The notes beneath the pieces were generated by a model, which saw nothing but the letters and a program-made list of their open reading frames with translations, searched no databases and was not told the DNA's origin. A stretch of 64,000 nucleotides of DNA from contig OX335644.1 in NCBI GenBank assembly GCA_946894095.1, positions 8,165,595 to 8,229,594 on the forward strand, given 5' to 3'. Below, piece by piece: positions 36,330 through 47,609 of the stretch (the stretch's first letter is position 1; every line of letters begins with the position of its first letter). The DNA is from Incurvaria masculella. Its lineage: Eukaryota; Arthropoda; Insecta; Lepidoptera; Incurvariidae. The position numbers and the translations under genes were made by a program.

Positions 36330-36503
36330 GCAGGTAAAACTGTAGGATTCCTTTCTAACATAATAGGTGGTAGAGTTGGTTTCGCCCGGGTTGGTAACAT
36401 CTCATCGAATTGAAGCGGCAATCAAAACTAGTCCATGTTTTCAATCCAGTTTATTGTAGCCATATCATATAAGGAAGGTCCTGGCATGGCACCTAGTTCC
36501 TAT
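36330..36503 (+). mobile_element. SINE body fragment, family S
   Basis: GTAAAACTGTAGGATTCCTT, TAGGTGGTAGAGTT, GAAGCGGCAATCAAAACTAG and GGTCCTGGCATGGCACCTAG follow family S in plus orientation. Head and tail are missing. Confidence 0.65.
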
Positions 36504-37536
36504 GTGGTTTGTTTGGCAAAATACAATTATAATAGGTTTGTTATTAGCTAACCATTTGAACAAATAACTTTGTACCGCACATCGACATTAGTTTTAGATT
36601 ACATCGATGGTACCGGATTAAATTTGATTAAATTTTGAGTGAATTAGGCATGATTGTACTTGAAAAGAAAAAAATATCTCCTATTCCAGTTTAAATATCT
36701 ATCGATACATGTATTGTGGCAGCAGGGACTCAATGAAGGTCGAGCAGAAAGCAGAAATCGATAAAAATATGCACAATCATCCTATCGGGCCGCACTTGTG
36801 ATCCTATTTCCTTTTCCGTCCGTGTGGGTCGTGTGTGAGCAGAATATTAAAATGAGCCTTCTTATTCATTATCTACTTATGATATAAATTCATAAGCAAG
36901 TTTGTATGTTCATAGCACCCGTGAAAAAATAGCTACCATGCACATATCGTGATAGCGTATTATAAATCATCGATCATTAACCACGCAAGAGTAAAAACGG
37001 GTTCTACAATTATTATTAGATTCAATATTAAATTCGAATAAAACATTTGAAAAATGCCACCTACGCTTGAATGTTCGCTTGAATCTTAAATCCGAGGTCA
37101 TTACATTGCGTCCGTTCAAAATTACGATTCTTTGAACGAATCGATGATTCGGTTGTATCTATCAATGAATCCCCCATGCCGGGGTCAAATTCAAAGTAGT
37201 AACGAGTCTGACTAAAGCAGCATTGCAGTACAGTTTAATTTGACCAAATGTCAATGTAAATGAAACTAAATTAATAGTCAATGTGTCACGTTGTTGATTT
37301 CAAACCTTTCGGTCAACAAACACAATTCATATGAATAGTAGGTATGTATACCATACCCTCGAATCGCAAATCGGAACGCAATCACCGAGGTGTCAAACGA
37401 AGAGATGCGTTTGACAACTTTGGTTATTGCGTTTCGTATTTCGAAATAATAAGTACAATCATTCCATGTTATCACCACGTGACGACGAGGCATAAAATAC
37501 TCCCGCGAAATCCGTGAACACATCACATATTTGACA
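36504..37536. other. No recognised feature
   Basis: AT-rich DNA with short frames only. Confidence 0.4.
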
Positions 37537-37760
37537 TTAATAATACGATATGTAGGTAAATCGAAGTACAGTTACAAGTGAAAGCCTCATCTTGATGGCC
37601 GCGAGCGCGCTGGTGGCGCTGGCGACCGCTGCACGTAACCGGGTTCCGTCAGCTCGTACTCCGCACGTACCGTACTTATCTACGCACGCCGTACGTGAGA
37701 ACTGTGTAGTGATCACGGTAGTACACCGTCGGTGATGTTTGCTTGCGCTTTGCTCCACTT
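37537..37760 (-). other. GC-rich island with open minus frame
   Basis: High-GC stretch; the minus strand has an initiator-like TACACAGTTCTC near 37700, then an ATG (MRLSLVTVL) with a GTAACT that could act as a donor after five codons. A tiny signal-peptide exon is a possibility, but the evidence is thin. Confidence 0.2.
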
Positions 37761-37972
37761 ACGAGCATCTGCGGCGGTGCCATCTCATACTAGTATATTT
37801 GCTTACAGCATCGATATAATAACGTCGATGGCTTAAAGAAAATCTTGTAGGTACTAAAACGGAGCTCTTTGCTTAAATGCTAAATACTGTGAAAGACGAA
37901 GGCCAAACTATAAGGTCAAACGTACAGCAATTTGTAGATGGTACAAAGCGTCCTGACCTATAGCCAGTAGCG

Positions 37973-38158
37973 CTAAAAATTGGGTAAGGTCTTTCGAACT
38001 AATGCAATCACCACGGTGTGGATGGTCGTTTTGCCAAGCTTCGCCAAGGTTTTCTCGGTTCGGAAATGTTCAATTAGGACACAGATTAGAGTAGAAACGA
38101 AAATAACCAGCTGGGAAAACCAGAGTTTCCAGCTGGCCGACATCCCTCCCGGGTTCAT
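37973..38158 (-). CDS. Candidate small ORF with a hydrophobic segment
   Basis: ATG at 38158 opens 61 codons. The peptide begins MNPGGMSASWKLWFSQ, followed by a hydrophobic stretch (LVIFVSTLICVLIEHF) that could cross a membrane or act as a signal anchor, then a basic tail ending VRKTLPNF. The opposite strand is also open for 63 codons, and no family is recognised. The region borders a family M repeat, so it may be non-coding. Confidence 0.18.
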   Translation of the reverse strand: MNPGGMSASWKLWFSQLVIFVSTLICVLIEHFRTEKTLAKLGKTTIHTVVIALVRKTLPNF

Positions 38159-38204
38159 ACAAACGCATTGAATGTAAGACGGACGAAGCGGCTACGCAAA
38201 TTGT

Positions 38205-38455
38205 CGGTAGCCGGTAGTCTCAGTTCTCACCTAAATTGGCGTTTACGTAACTTCGAAGTTCCGTAAAAACGTCAAACTCCATACAAGTTGTTTCTAGATA
38301 TTCTGTTACTTTTTCAAGCTGTCAAAGTCAAACTCGGACGCTGAGAACTAAAACGCTGAGTCGACGTAAACGGCAACGTCGACGTATTTACGGCAACGTT
38401 GAGTAAGCTGTCAAATCAAACTCGGACTCGCAAATGTTAGTTCGCTTAAGGGCCT
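38205..38455 (+). mobile_element. MITE, family M, right end missing
   Basis: GTAGCCGGTAGTCTCAGTTC, AAATTGGCGTTTACG, TCAAGCTGTCAAAGTCAAAC and GGCAACGTCGACGTATTTAC follow 2896-3261. It stops at the TTAA where family R begins. Confidence 0.75.
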
Positions 38456-38924
38456 GGTACTAGCCAAATCGCAAAGTTATACGAGGCATCCCAAGTTAAC
38501 TAACTAAGTCTGACTATTATAAGTGTCATTCTTACAATATATGATTCCTTGTCTAGGAATTGAATTATTTTCGTTAATGTATGTTTCCTTTTTCTATACA
38601 AAATACATTGCGGAAACGGTGTCCATTTCCGAACTTTTTTGACTAAATGTAGAAATCTAAAAGCAAATGGAATTTTTTGTTTATGCATATATGCTGTTTT
38701 TGCTTATATCTAGAAATCGAATTACTTTCAGATTTCTAATGAGAAAAATCAACTTTTTTATTTTTATTATTATTTAAATAAATGATGGAATAAAAAAATA
38801 TTAACAATCCATTATCAGTCTGGAGTTCTATTTGGATTTGCTGAAGCGTTTCACTACATATTATTACATTTGTTATAAAGTGCATTTGTATGGCGCGAGT
38901 AGTTGGCTAGTCCTAGCGCCTTAA
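38456..38924 (+). mobile_element. TTAA-flanked MITE, family R (copy 3)
   Basis: A 469-bp copy with TTAA at 38456-38459 and 38921-38924. It begins exactly where the family M element to its left reaches its own TTAA (TTCGCTTAA), but the right part of that element is not found after it, so the junction is not a clean insertion. Confidence 0.75.
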
Positions 38925-39634
38925 GGCTCCGTATGACGATAAATCGCACTTAGCTTTGTCTTAATTTCTCAGAGAACATTGAACTAATCATGCTAAAATT
39001 GCGTTACATGAAACTTGACTTATATCCGCTTAATCTGAATGATTATTGTTCCAATAGCATAACATTGGCCCGATAGAAAAAAATCGCGAAAATAGGTCGA
39101 TTTTTTCACATAATGCTTAATTTCTCAAAATTGGTATTAATTACAGTGCTAGTAATCTCACATTATATTTGCATCATGATTTTCAAATTTTTGAATGATT
39201 ATTGTTGCATTTGGATACAATTTTTCATTCAAAGCATCAAAAAAATGAATTTTGGACTTACGACAAAATTTCTGAGCACCGTAAAGTATCCCTTTCCCTT
39301 TCATTCTCTTGGCGACTATCTATCGCCATTTCGGTAACCTCAGTCTGCTGCGATGCTTCGAAGCGGGCGCACGGCTCTCCGCATCGGCGCGGGACGCGGC
39401 GCGTGGCGGCGGTTTCGAAATCGCAACTCTAGCTGGAACACAGTTCCGAACCAAACACCTACGAGCATTTAGCTCAACTCCATAGATGGCGCTGTAAAAT
39501 TCTCAATCAAATGTTATTGAGGTCTAAAGCCGAAACTTTTGACACTAGTTAGTAACTTTCGGTTAGCAAGATATAAATAAATAAAAATATCATAAAAAAA
39601 AAATATTTATTGTAATATAAAAAAAGTGATGTTT
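38925..39634. other. No recognised gene; one GC-rich patch
   Basis: The patch at 39340-39425 (GGCGCGGGACGCGGCGCG) is isolated and has no clear exon structure. Confidence 0.35.
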
Positions 39635-39712
39635 CCAGGAACCGAACTCAGATTTGTGTGGTTCTGAACTTCGCAGCAAAAATACGACACCAATACCGTT
39701 GTGCCACGACTG
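39635..39712 (-). repeat. tRNA-like segment followed by poly-T
   Basis: Minus strand: A-box-like GTGGCACAACGGTATTGG, B-box-like GAGTTCGGTTCC, then TTTTTTT about 16 bases beyond, like an RNA polymerase III terminator. A-to-B spacing is longer than in most tRNAs and the acceptor stem does not pair. Confidence 0.3.
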
Positions 39713-39988
39713 TCATTACGTATTCGTGCTAAATTCTCCTTCTCAAGCCTAGCGGACACTACGAGCATTGGGTCGGCCGCAAATATCCGCCTCCACATGG
39801 AACGTGCGTCCACAAGTACGTCCATTGCGGTCGCAACAGGACAAGTCACATGACCTTGGCAGATAGCTCGGCGGGCGGATTTTTGTAGTTTTTGTCGGCG
39901 GCACAGAATAATTAATAACATGAACAGAAGGAAAACTCCGTGAAAAGAATAAATGACATAAATAATATGTTTTGTTTTGTTGGTTCGT

Positions 39989-40268
39989 TTTTAGGGTACC
40001 GTACCCAAAGGGTGAAAACGAAACCCTATTACTAAGCCTCCGCTGTCCGTCCGTCCGTCCGTCTGTCACAGGGCCTTAGGTAGGCAGCTGAAATGTTCAC
40101 GGAGTGTGTATTTATTTTACCGCTATAACAACAAATAGCTAAAATAAAATAATAATAAAAATTAAATGGGGTTTTTAACACAAAAAACGTTATTTTTGTG
40201 TTAATACTTGTACAATGGTACGGAACCCTTCGTGTGCGAGTCCGAATACCACTTGGCCGGTTTTTTTT
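39989..40268 (-). mobile_element. GACG-microsatellite interspersed repeat, copy 5
   Basis: Minus-strand copy. The head palindrome is damaged (GTGCGAGTCCGAATACCACT in plus orientation); the AGCTGCCTACC block and the terminal hairpin are kept. Confidence 0.8.
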
Positions 40269-40424
40269 TCCAGAAAATGTGATAATAATATATTTATTTC
40301 ATTGAATAGTTAGGGTGGGTAGAAGTCGGGCTTCGACCGCTAGTTTTTGACATATTCTATGACGAAAAGAAACTCCAATATTTCTCGGAGGAACGGTTCA
40401 GTTCAATTTCATGTGTTGTACATG

Positions 40425-42625
40425 TCATGTCATGACCAAATATGTTTTCGCTATATCTGGGGAAACATTTGTCGTAGACCCATCATGCGACCACTCAAAA
40501 TAAACGCCCCGACCTGATCTACCTGTCTGTCATGTCAAAATTAGTTTTCGTTATATCATGGGAAACACTGGTCAAAGACCCATCATGCGACCACTCAAAA
40601 TAAACGCCCCGACCTGGTCTAACTTCCAGTCATGTCAAAATTTGTTTTCGTTATATCATGGGAAACACTGGTCGTAGACCCATCATGCGACCACTCAAAA
40701 TAAACGCCCGGACCTGATCTACCTGTCTGTCATGTCAAAATTTGTTTTCGTTGTAGCTTGGGAAACACTGGTCGTAGACCCATCATGCGACCACTCACAG
40801 TAAACGCCCCGACCTGATTTACCTTCCTGTCATGTCTAAATTTGTTTTCGTTATATCTTGGGAAACACTGGTCGTAGACCCATCATGCGACCACTCAAAA
40901 TAAACGCCCCGACCTGATCTACCTGTCTGTCATGTCAAAATCAGTTTTCGTTATATCATGGGAAACACTGGTCGTAGACCCATCATGCGACCACTCAAAA
41001 TAAACGCCCCGACCTGATCTAACTTCCTGTCATGTCAAAATTTGTTTCCGTTATATCATGGGAAACACTGGTCGTAGACCCATCATGCGACCACTCAAAA
41101 TAAACGCCCCGACCTGATCTACCTGTCTGTCATGTCAAAATTAGTTTTCGTTATATCATGGGAAACACTGGTCGTAGACCCATCATGCGACCACTCAAAA
41201 TAAACGCCCCGACCTGATCTACCTGTCTGTCATGACAAAATTAGTTTTCGTTATCTCATGGGAAACACTGGTCGTAGACCCATCATGCGACCACTCAAAA
41301 TAAACGCCCCGACCTGATCTACCTGTCTGTCATGTCAAAATTAGTTTTCGTTATATCATGGGAAACACTGGTCAAAGACCCATCATGCGACCACTCAAAA
41401 TAAACGCCCCGACCTGGTCTAACTTCCAGTCATGTCAAAATTTGTTTTCGTTATATCATGGGAAACACTGGTCGTAGACCCATCATGCGACCACTCAAAA
41501 TAAACGCCCGGACCTGATCTACCTGTCTGTCATGTCAAAATTTGTTTTCGTTGTAGCTTGGGAAACACTGGTCGTAGACCCATCATGCGACCACTCACAG
41601 TAAACGCCCCGATCTGATTTACCTTCCTGTCATGTCTAAATTTGTTTTCGTTATATCTTGGGAAACACTGGTCGTAGACCCATCATGCGACCACTCAAAA
41701 TAAACGCCCCGACCTGATCTACCTGTCTGTCATGTCAAAATCAGTTTTCGTTATATCATGGGAAACACTGGTCGTAGACCCATCATGCGACCACTGAAAA
41801 TAAACGCCCCGACCTGATCTAACTTCCTGTCATGTCAAAATTTGTTTCCGTTATATCATGGGAAACACTGGTCGTAGACCCATCATGCGACCACTCAAAA
41901 TAAACGCCCCGACCTGATTTGCCTTCCTGTCATGTCTAAATTTGTTTTCGTTATATCTTGGGAAACACTGGTCGTAGACCCATCATGCGACCACTCAAAA
42001 TAAACGCCCCGACCTGATCTACCTGTCTGTCATGTCAAAATTAGTTTTCGTTATATCATGGGAAACACTGGTCGTAGACCCATCATGCGACCACTCAAAA
42101 TAAACGCCCCGACCTGATCTACCTGTCTGTCATGTCAAAATTAGTTTTCGTTATATCATGGGAAACACTGGTCGTAGACCCATCATGCGACCACTCAAAA
42201 TAAACGCCCCGACCTGATCTACCTGTCTGTCATGACAAAATTAGTTTTCGTTATCTCATGGGAAACACTGGTTGTAGACCCATCATGCGACCACTCAAAA
42301 TAAACGCCCCGACCTGATTTGCCTTCCTGTCATGTCTAAATTTGTTTTCGTTATATCTTGGGAAACACTGGTCGTAGACCCATCATGCGACCACTCAAAA
42401 TAAACGCCCCGACCTGGTCTAACTTCCAGTCATGTCAAAATTTGTTTTCGTTATATCATGGGTAACACTGGTCCTAGACCCATCATGCGACCACTCACAG
42501 TAAAAGCCCCGACCTGATCTACCTGTCTGTCATGTCAAAATTAGTTTTCGTTATATCATGGGAAACACTGGTCGTAGACCCATCATGCGACCACTCAAAA
42601 TAAACGCCCCGACCTGATCTAACTT
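40425..42625 (+). repeat. Satellite array, 22 units of exactly 100 bp
   Basis: GGAAACACTGGTCGTAGACC recurs at 40461, 40561 and every 100 bp up to 42561 without any length change. Units contain CATCATGCGACCACTCAAAA and GACCTGATCTACCTGTCTGT. Units differ by a few substitutions that fall into recurring types. A six-unit block starting at 40461 reappears at 41261 with only a few changes, so copy number grew by multi-unit steps. No coding potential. Confidence 0.97.
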
Positions 42626-42903
42626 GATCTAACAATTGTACGCGCCGCGCACAATCGGCGAGCAGCGAATAGGTACGCACCGCACCGAATACAATTGCAC
42701 GCAGTAATAGGGTTCCGTTTTCGACATCAACAACGACGATCAACGACGACAACGTCGCCAACGTCGAACAAAAGATGTTCCTTTTCGAGTAAAGAACCAA
42801 CTACAACAGTAGCTACGACAAAAGAACGCGGCACACGCTGCCGCGGCAAATAGCGGCTAAATAGAGGTTACTGCGTACCAGGCGACCACAGGAGAGCAAA
42901 TTG

Positions 42904-43237
42904 AACAAGTGCGAGTCGGACTCGCACACGAAGGGTTCCGTACCATCAACACCAAAAATCACGTTTTTTTATTCCGTGAAATTAAATCCACCTTTAAATT
43001 TTACATATTTTTTTAATCTACCTATTTGTTGTTACAGCGGCAAAATAAATACACACTCTGTGAAAATTTCAGCTGCCTACCTATTACGGTTCATGAGATA
43101 GAGCCCTGTGACAGACGGACGGACGGACGGACGGACGGACGGACGGACAGACGGATGGACGGACGGACGGACGGACGGAGAGCAGAGGCTTAGTAATAGG
43201 GTTCCGTTTTCACCCTTTGGGTACGGAACCCTAAAAA
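42904..43237 (+). mobile_element. GACG-microsatellite interspersed repeat, copy 6
   Basis: Near-complete plus-strand copy with head palindrome, AGCTGCCTACCTATTACGG block, about 16 GACG-type units with two variants, and terminal hairpin ending GGGTACGGAACCCTA. Confidence 0.82.
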
Positions 43238-43786
43238 GTGTCGACACTACATGTCACATTCCTTGGAATAAGCGGCGTAGGTACCTGCTTAGTACGAAAA
43301 AGTAAATTTACTTCACTTGTGCCGCGGGAGGAATTTGGCCTTTGTTTCGGCTCTCTCTACTAATGAAGAATGACGTAACGACCATCAGGTTTATTGAAAA
43401 ATAATTCTTATTGTTATCATTTCACCATCAATTTGGGAGACAAAAAATTTGATTTTTCTCCGTTTTCATCACTGCGCTACGGCGCTATGTACGGCGATAT
43501 AATGTTGTAAGTCGCGTGGCGTAATTTTTTGCGCGCTCGTTGTATGGAAATTATTTCTCCATCGTCTCACGTTTATCCTTTTTAAAAGTGTTATTTTACT
43601 TTTTATTGTATCAAATGACGCTTATACTTTTTAAAATTGTTTCTCAGGTAAAAACGTTTACCAAAACCTATTATTATGTAATATTTTTTTATATGTGTAA
43701 ATCAATTTAGTCTAACCCACGCTATAATTGTATACTATACACCATTAACAATAAAAAGTAAAAAAACAGAAAAAAAAACATTTGTA
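43238..43786. other. No recognised feature
   Basis: AT-rich with poly-A runs near 43756-43780. 43871-44167 holds an ATTTCAG site and a GC-rich frame, not convincing. Confidence 0.4.
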
Positions 43787-43870
43787 ACCTACAGGATTCG
43801 AACTGACACCCCCCCGAACGATAACTGTAGATAAGACGTCTCACGCGCTACACCAACCAGCTACTGACGA
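43787..43870 (-). repeat. tRNA-like segment followed by poly-T
   Basis: Minus strand: TAGCTGGTTGGTGTAGCGCG (A box) and AGTTCGAATCCTG (B box), followed by TTTTTTTT. The outer 7-base acceptor arms do not pair and the anticodon arm is not convincing, so this is a tRNA-derived relic and not a working tRNA gene. Confidence 0.4.
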
Positions 43871-44167
43871 TCAATGTGAAAATAGTAAATCCTTTCATGA
43901 AGTAGAGAGCTGACGAAATGGTGGCTGTTTTCTAGCAGCAACGTGAATAATATGGCGGGTGATCTCGAGCCTTGTGATTGGTTGTATGATCATTGACGAC
44001 TTGCCGCGGGATCGATACAACTTTCACGAAGTTCCAGCGACGGCGTATAGGTGTCGCTCTAACAATATCTCATTTCAGTTTTATCCTAAGATTCACGGCG
44101 CCACTGCCGCTTCGGCGTCTAGCGGAGCGGTGGGGGGGAAATCGGGAATTTGTCTAGCTTCATACGC

Positions 44168-44281
44168 GGCCTTAACGCCCACTGCGCGCGCTCTTCAATT
44201 TCATCATACATTTGAAAACGCCAGTCGATCGGTTTGCCGTAAACGCCAATTTAGGTGACAACTCAGACTGACCACTCTGTA
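44168..44281 (+). mobile_element. Family M element, right-end fragment
   Basis: AACGCCCACTGCGCGCGCTC and GAAAACGCCAGTCGATCGGT match the right end of 2896-3261. It follows a short GC-rich stretch (44080-44165) with an open frame of no known family. Confidence 0.7.
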
Positions 44282-44499
44282 AGTAACTCGAAAACTGGCG
44301 CCGAGATGTGTGTCGAGCGGAGGTCGAACGGTAGATCGCTTGCCTAGAGAAAAGCGGCAATTAAGTAAATCCGCTATACGACAATGAGTTTGCCAAACAG
44401 TCTTTAGCTCCGCTCCGCGAAATACCAAAATGAAGCAGCGAAAGCATCTGTTACTGTTGATGCCTGCGAATTAAAAAACACGTTTTTTTATTAAAAGAC

Positions 44500-44720
44500 T
44501 AGCTGCGGTTCCCGGCTCGCTCGGTTAATGTGGGGCTAAATTATTTCATGGATAAAAAGTAGCCCAAAGGGCTGGTCCAAATGGTTGGTCTAAGACAATG
44601 TATCCATCTACCAAAAATCAAGATCGTTTAAGCCGATATGGCATGATTTAATGAGAAACATCCAATCAATCAGACCATCAAAACATCCAAATTTGGTATC
44701 ATTAAGTAAATAACGAAGGG
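44500..44720 (+). repeat. Degraded LINE 3-prime end (RTE-type)
   Basis: ACTAGCTGCGGTTCCCGGCT, GGATAAAAAGTAGCCC, CCAAAAATCAAGATCGTTTA and AAACATCCAA occur in the order seen in the common 3-prime ends of RTE-type LINEs in arthropods. No frame is preserved. The class is a recognition from memory of the pattern. Confidence 0.45.
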
Positions 44721-45251
44721 GACTTCCATTTTTACATGGTCTCCAAACCACAGCCAGCCTCAACATCGAAAACGTTAACCCATCCCGAACCTACCTGATG
44801 ATGCTATACGTTGAGAAAATACGCATATAAATCGGGTGAATTTAACACTCACTACTCACCCCTCTGGTAATAAAGCGTTATGAGTTTTGAGTAGAATCAG
44901 GAAAGAAGTAAATACAAACCTCATCTAAATCGTGTAAATAGTTCTCAAGTAATAAGCATTTTATCCCACTTAATTATTTAAACCCACAAAACTAATAATT
45001 CCATGTTAGGAATTCACGATTGTTTTTTGTTGCGTCGCTTCACAATGTTTGTAACATATACCTATGTGTGGTGGTTTTCTTATTTGAAGAGTAAAAATGT
45101 ATTATTGGAATTTATAGATGTTTGGTATACAATCCCGCAGAACGTAAATCGATGTAACTTCGTAGTACGTCTTGAATTAGCACGTCAGTTAGCGTTATCC
45201 CGGAAAATAAACAACTCGACATTGTCCTGGTCGGAGCCGGACCACGCAGCT

Positions 45252-45640
45252 TATTTTTTTTTTATGTGACTGGACATGGATGGCTAATACCACACCTTCT
45301 GTCATGGTATTAGCCCAACACACCACATGGGAACTAGGTGCCATGCCAGGACCTTCCTTATACTGCACGGCTACATTGAACTGGATAGAAAACACGGACA
45401 ATTTTCATTGCCGCTTCGACCATCGTTCATCCAATGCGATGGTACCAACCCGGACGGGATAAACCCTACCACCTAGTAAGTAAGGAAGGGGACCTACAGT
45501 TTAACGTGGAATCCGAACCACGGCCAGCCTCTCTCAACGGTCGAATGGTCACCCATCCAAGACCAGACCGGACCCAGCGTTGCTTAACTTCGGAGAGCGA
45601 TCGCCGAAGTGTCGCGCCACTGGGCCATTGAGGCTGAGGT
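45252..45640 (-). mobile_element. Full-length SINE, family S, 5S-rRNA-like head
   Basis: Read on the minus strand, the head has CTCCGAAGTTAAGCAACG and TTGGATGGGTGACCA (45548-45597), which match the intermediate and C-box part of 5S rRNA genes (CCGAA-TTAAGCA-CG...GATGGG-GACC). Just 5-prime is an A-box-like TGGCCCAGTGGCGCGA (45612-45627). The body and the ACATAAAAAAAAAATAA tail are those of the tRNA-headed SINE at 24481-24893. So the promoter is 5S-related while the rest is shared. Confidence 0.75.
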
Positions 45641-45960
45641 TTCATTGAAAATTTTAAATTTCAAAAAATTGATACACTATTGATGTTATTAATTTCTAAG
45701 TACAGGCTTGAAATTGTCGATGCTGCTATTCATACGTACGTTCCTTTTCAATTCTAAAGTGCCCGTTTCACTGCAACGCATGTTTGGTTAGATTAGAGAC
45801 GTAAATGTTACAAAGAAACCCACCAACAGAACTGACGAAACTGCTATATTTATTTATATAGAATACAAGTAATAATGCATCGTTTCTACGCAAACGATGC
45901 TTGACAACGTTTGCCACATAAACGAGAATACAGTCCGTATCCGGCTACTACCAGTTTTAT

Positions 45961-46085
45961 TGTTTTTTTTATGGAACTGGAAATTGATTATTATGGCTGA
46001 CCCACTGTCGTGATATTAGCCCAATACGGGAACAAGGTGCCTGGCCAGGACCTTCCCTAAATTGCACAGCTGCATTGAACTGGAT
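45961..46085 (-). mobile_element. SINE 3-prime end, family S, truncated
   Basis: TTTTTTTTATGGAACTGG tail, CGTGATATTAGCCCAATACG and CAGGACCTTCCCTAAATTGC match family S. It breaks at GACTACCGGCTCTG, a tip of family M. Confidence 0.65.
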
Positions 46086-46989
46086 AGACTACCGGCTCTG
46101 TACTAACTTTCTCTGCATATTCACAATATACATACATCAAAATTATTCAGGTACGTGACACATTTTGTTATTGGACGAAGACACATTGGGCAGGACAACG
46201 CCCCTCAAAACAATACCTCCACAATAAGTCAATGTACTTACTACTTACAATATTTATTCGGTTTTACGTTTTACTAAATCGTGTCAGATGGATTTGTTTT
46301 TGCATCTATTTACAATTACTTGAAAGTATAAATCATGCTATTCGCCCATAAAACACATTCAAACTTTACTAATAAGCCGAGAACATCCCCGGAATAGTTA
46401 TAATATAATTTGTCGTTTGCATTGACATGCCGTTTCAAATTCGATAGAAAGGGAAAAATATGGCATGACTATTCCGAGGAAGTTCTGGGTTGATTAGTAA
46501 CACTGACTATGTTATCATATGCAGTGCCAGATTAGCCTATAAGCAAAAAGAATTCCTAAAATAATTTTAACAATTTCATAAAAGTATTACTAAGGAAATT
46601 AGATTTTTGAGAAAAAAATGCGAGGCGATTCCTAATGTTTAGAGACACCGGTGAATGAAAAGCCACTATTCATTTGCACGTAGATTGCCAAGTGAACAGT
46701 CAAAGAGAAATAAAACAAAGAAGCAATTGGCAACTTTAGGTAGCTTTTGCTTTTATCGTTATATTGACTTTACATATTCAAAAAGAAGACTAATATACAG
46801 AGAAATGTTCATTAATTTTTATCCCTGACCAAATACCCGATGCTAATAAAATTATGTGTTCCATGTAAACTAAACTCATTTTAAGAAGTAGTCTTAATTC
46901 GGCACTAGTTCTACGAGAAGATATCGCAATACTTGATCCAAACTTGATCGGGCCAATTCAATACCGACTCACAACGGTGGTCATGGCGC
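46086..46989. other. No recognised gene
   Basis: AT-rich apart from a GACTACCGGCTCTG tip of family M at 46087. 44721-45251 is similar. Confidence 0.4.
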
Positions 46990-47100
46990 CATGAGCCATG
47001 AAGACATGGCGCCTAATTCTTGGGGAATGTGGAGTTTTGGACTAAAATCATGACGGTGGTTGTGGTATTAGCCATTAATGTCTAGTCAATGATAATGCAT
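46990..47100 (+). mobile_element. SINE 3-prime end, family S, degraded
   Basis: ACATGGCGCCTAATTCTTGG, GGTTGTGGTATTAGCCATTA and TGTCTAGTC follow the family S 3-prime end in plus orientation. Confidence 0.55.
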
Positions 47101-47361
47101 AAGCCAATATTTTGTTTGATTTTTTATTGGCACAAGGCGCGATGTTTGCGCGGTAAGTTGCTGAAACTTTCAAAATTCGTATTAAAACAAAAAAAAATAT
47201 CCGACAGTTACTTACTTAAAGGTTACTAAATAAATCATGAACGGCGACAGCGGCGCAGAAATGATAAAATCTCCAAAGACTCGAAGCAATATAATGTTCA
47301 CTAATGCGATCTCGGCTCACCAGAAATAAACGAAAATGTTATGCCACAGAAATAGCGAGTG

Positions 47362-47584
47362 TATATTTATAGAGCGTCCGCCGCATTCGCTCGCCGTTCG
47401 TAGTGACAGCAGTGGCCGTACACTTGTCAGAGTTGGGCTTCTTCCGGAATGATAAGAAATAAGTTTGGTTCTAGCCATAGATCAGCGATTGCCAGGGCAG
47501 CTCGGCGGCGGTGGCGGCGGGGCGGCGCGACGCGACGGCGCGCGAAGCAGTCGGCCCATGGAGTGGCGACTGCAACTTTTTTTG
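47362..47584 (+). promoter_or_regulatory. Possible promoter, 5-prime leader and first codons
   Basis: TATATTTATAG at 47362-47372 lies about 30 bp before TTCGCTCGCCGTTCG, then a GC-rich leader with GGCGGCGGTGGCGGCGGGGC and an ATG in good context (GCCCATGG, ATG at 47558). It encodes MEWRLQLFL before a GTGATAG that could be a donor. The combination is suggestive of a first exon, but no later exon is identified, and the frame runs on into family T repeat. Confidence 0.28.
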
Positions 47585-47609
47585 GTGATAGTCAAAGAAT
47601 ATCTAATAA

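Noticed and set aside
40425..42625. CRISPR-like array
   Set aside because: The whole 100-bp unit is repeated, with no unique spacers, and the DNA is eukaryotic. It is a satellite.
42519..42800. 93-codon minus frame at the satellite edge
   Set aside because: Half of it is satellite sequence; the remainder has CAACGACGA-type simple repeats.
43787..43870. Functional tRNA gene
   Set aside because: A and B boxes are present, but the acceptor arms do not pair and no proper anticodon arm forms.
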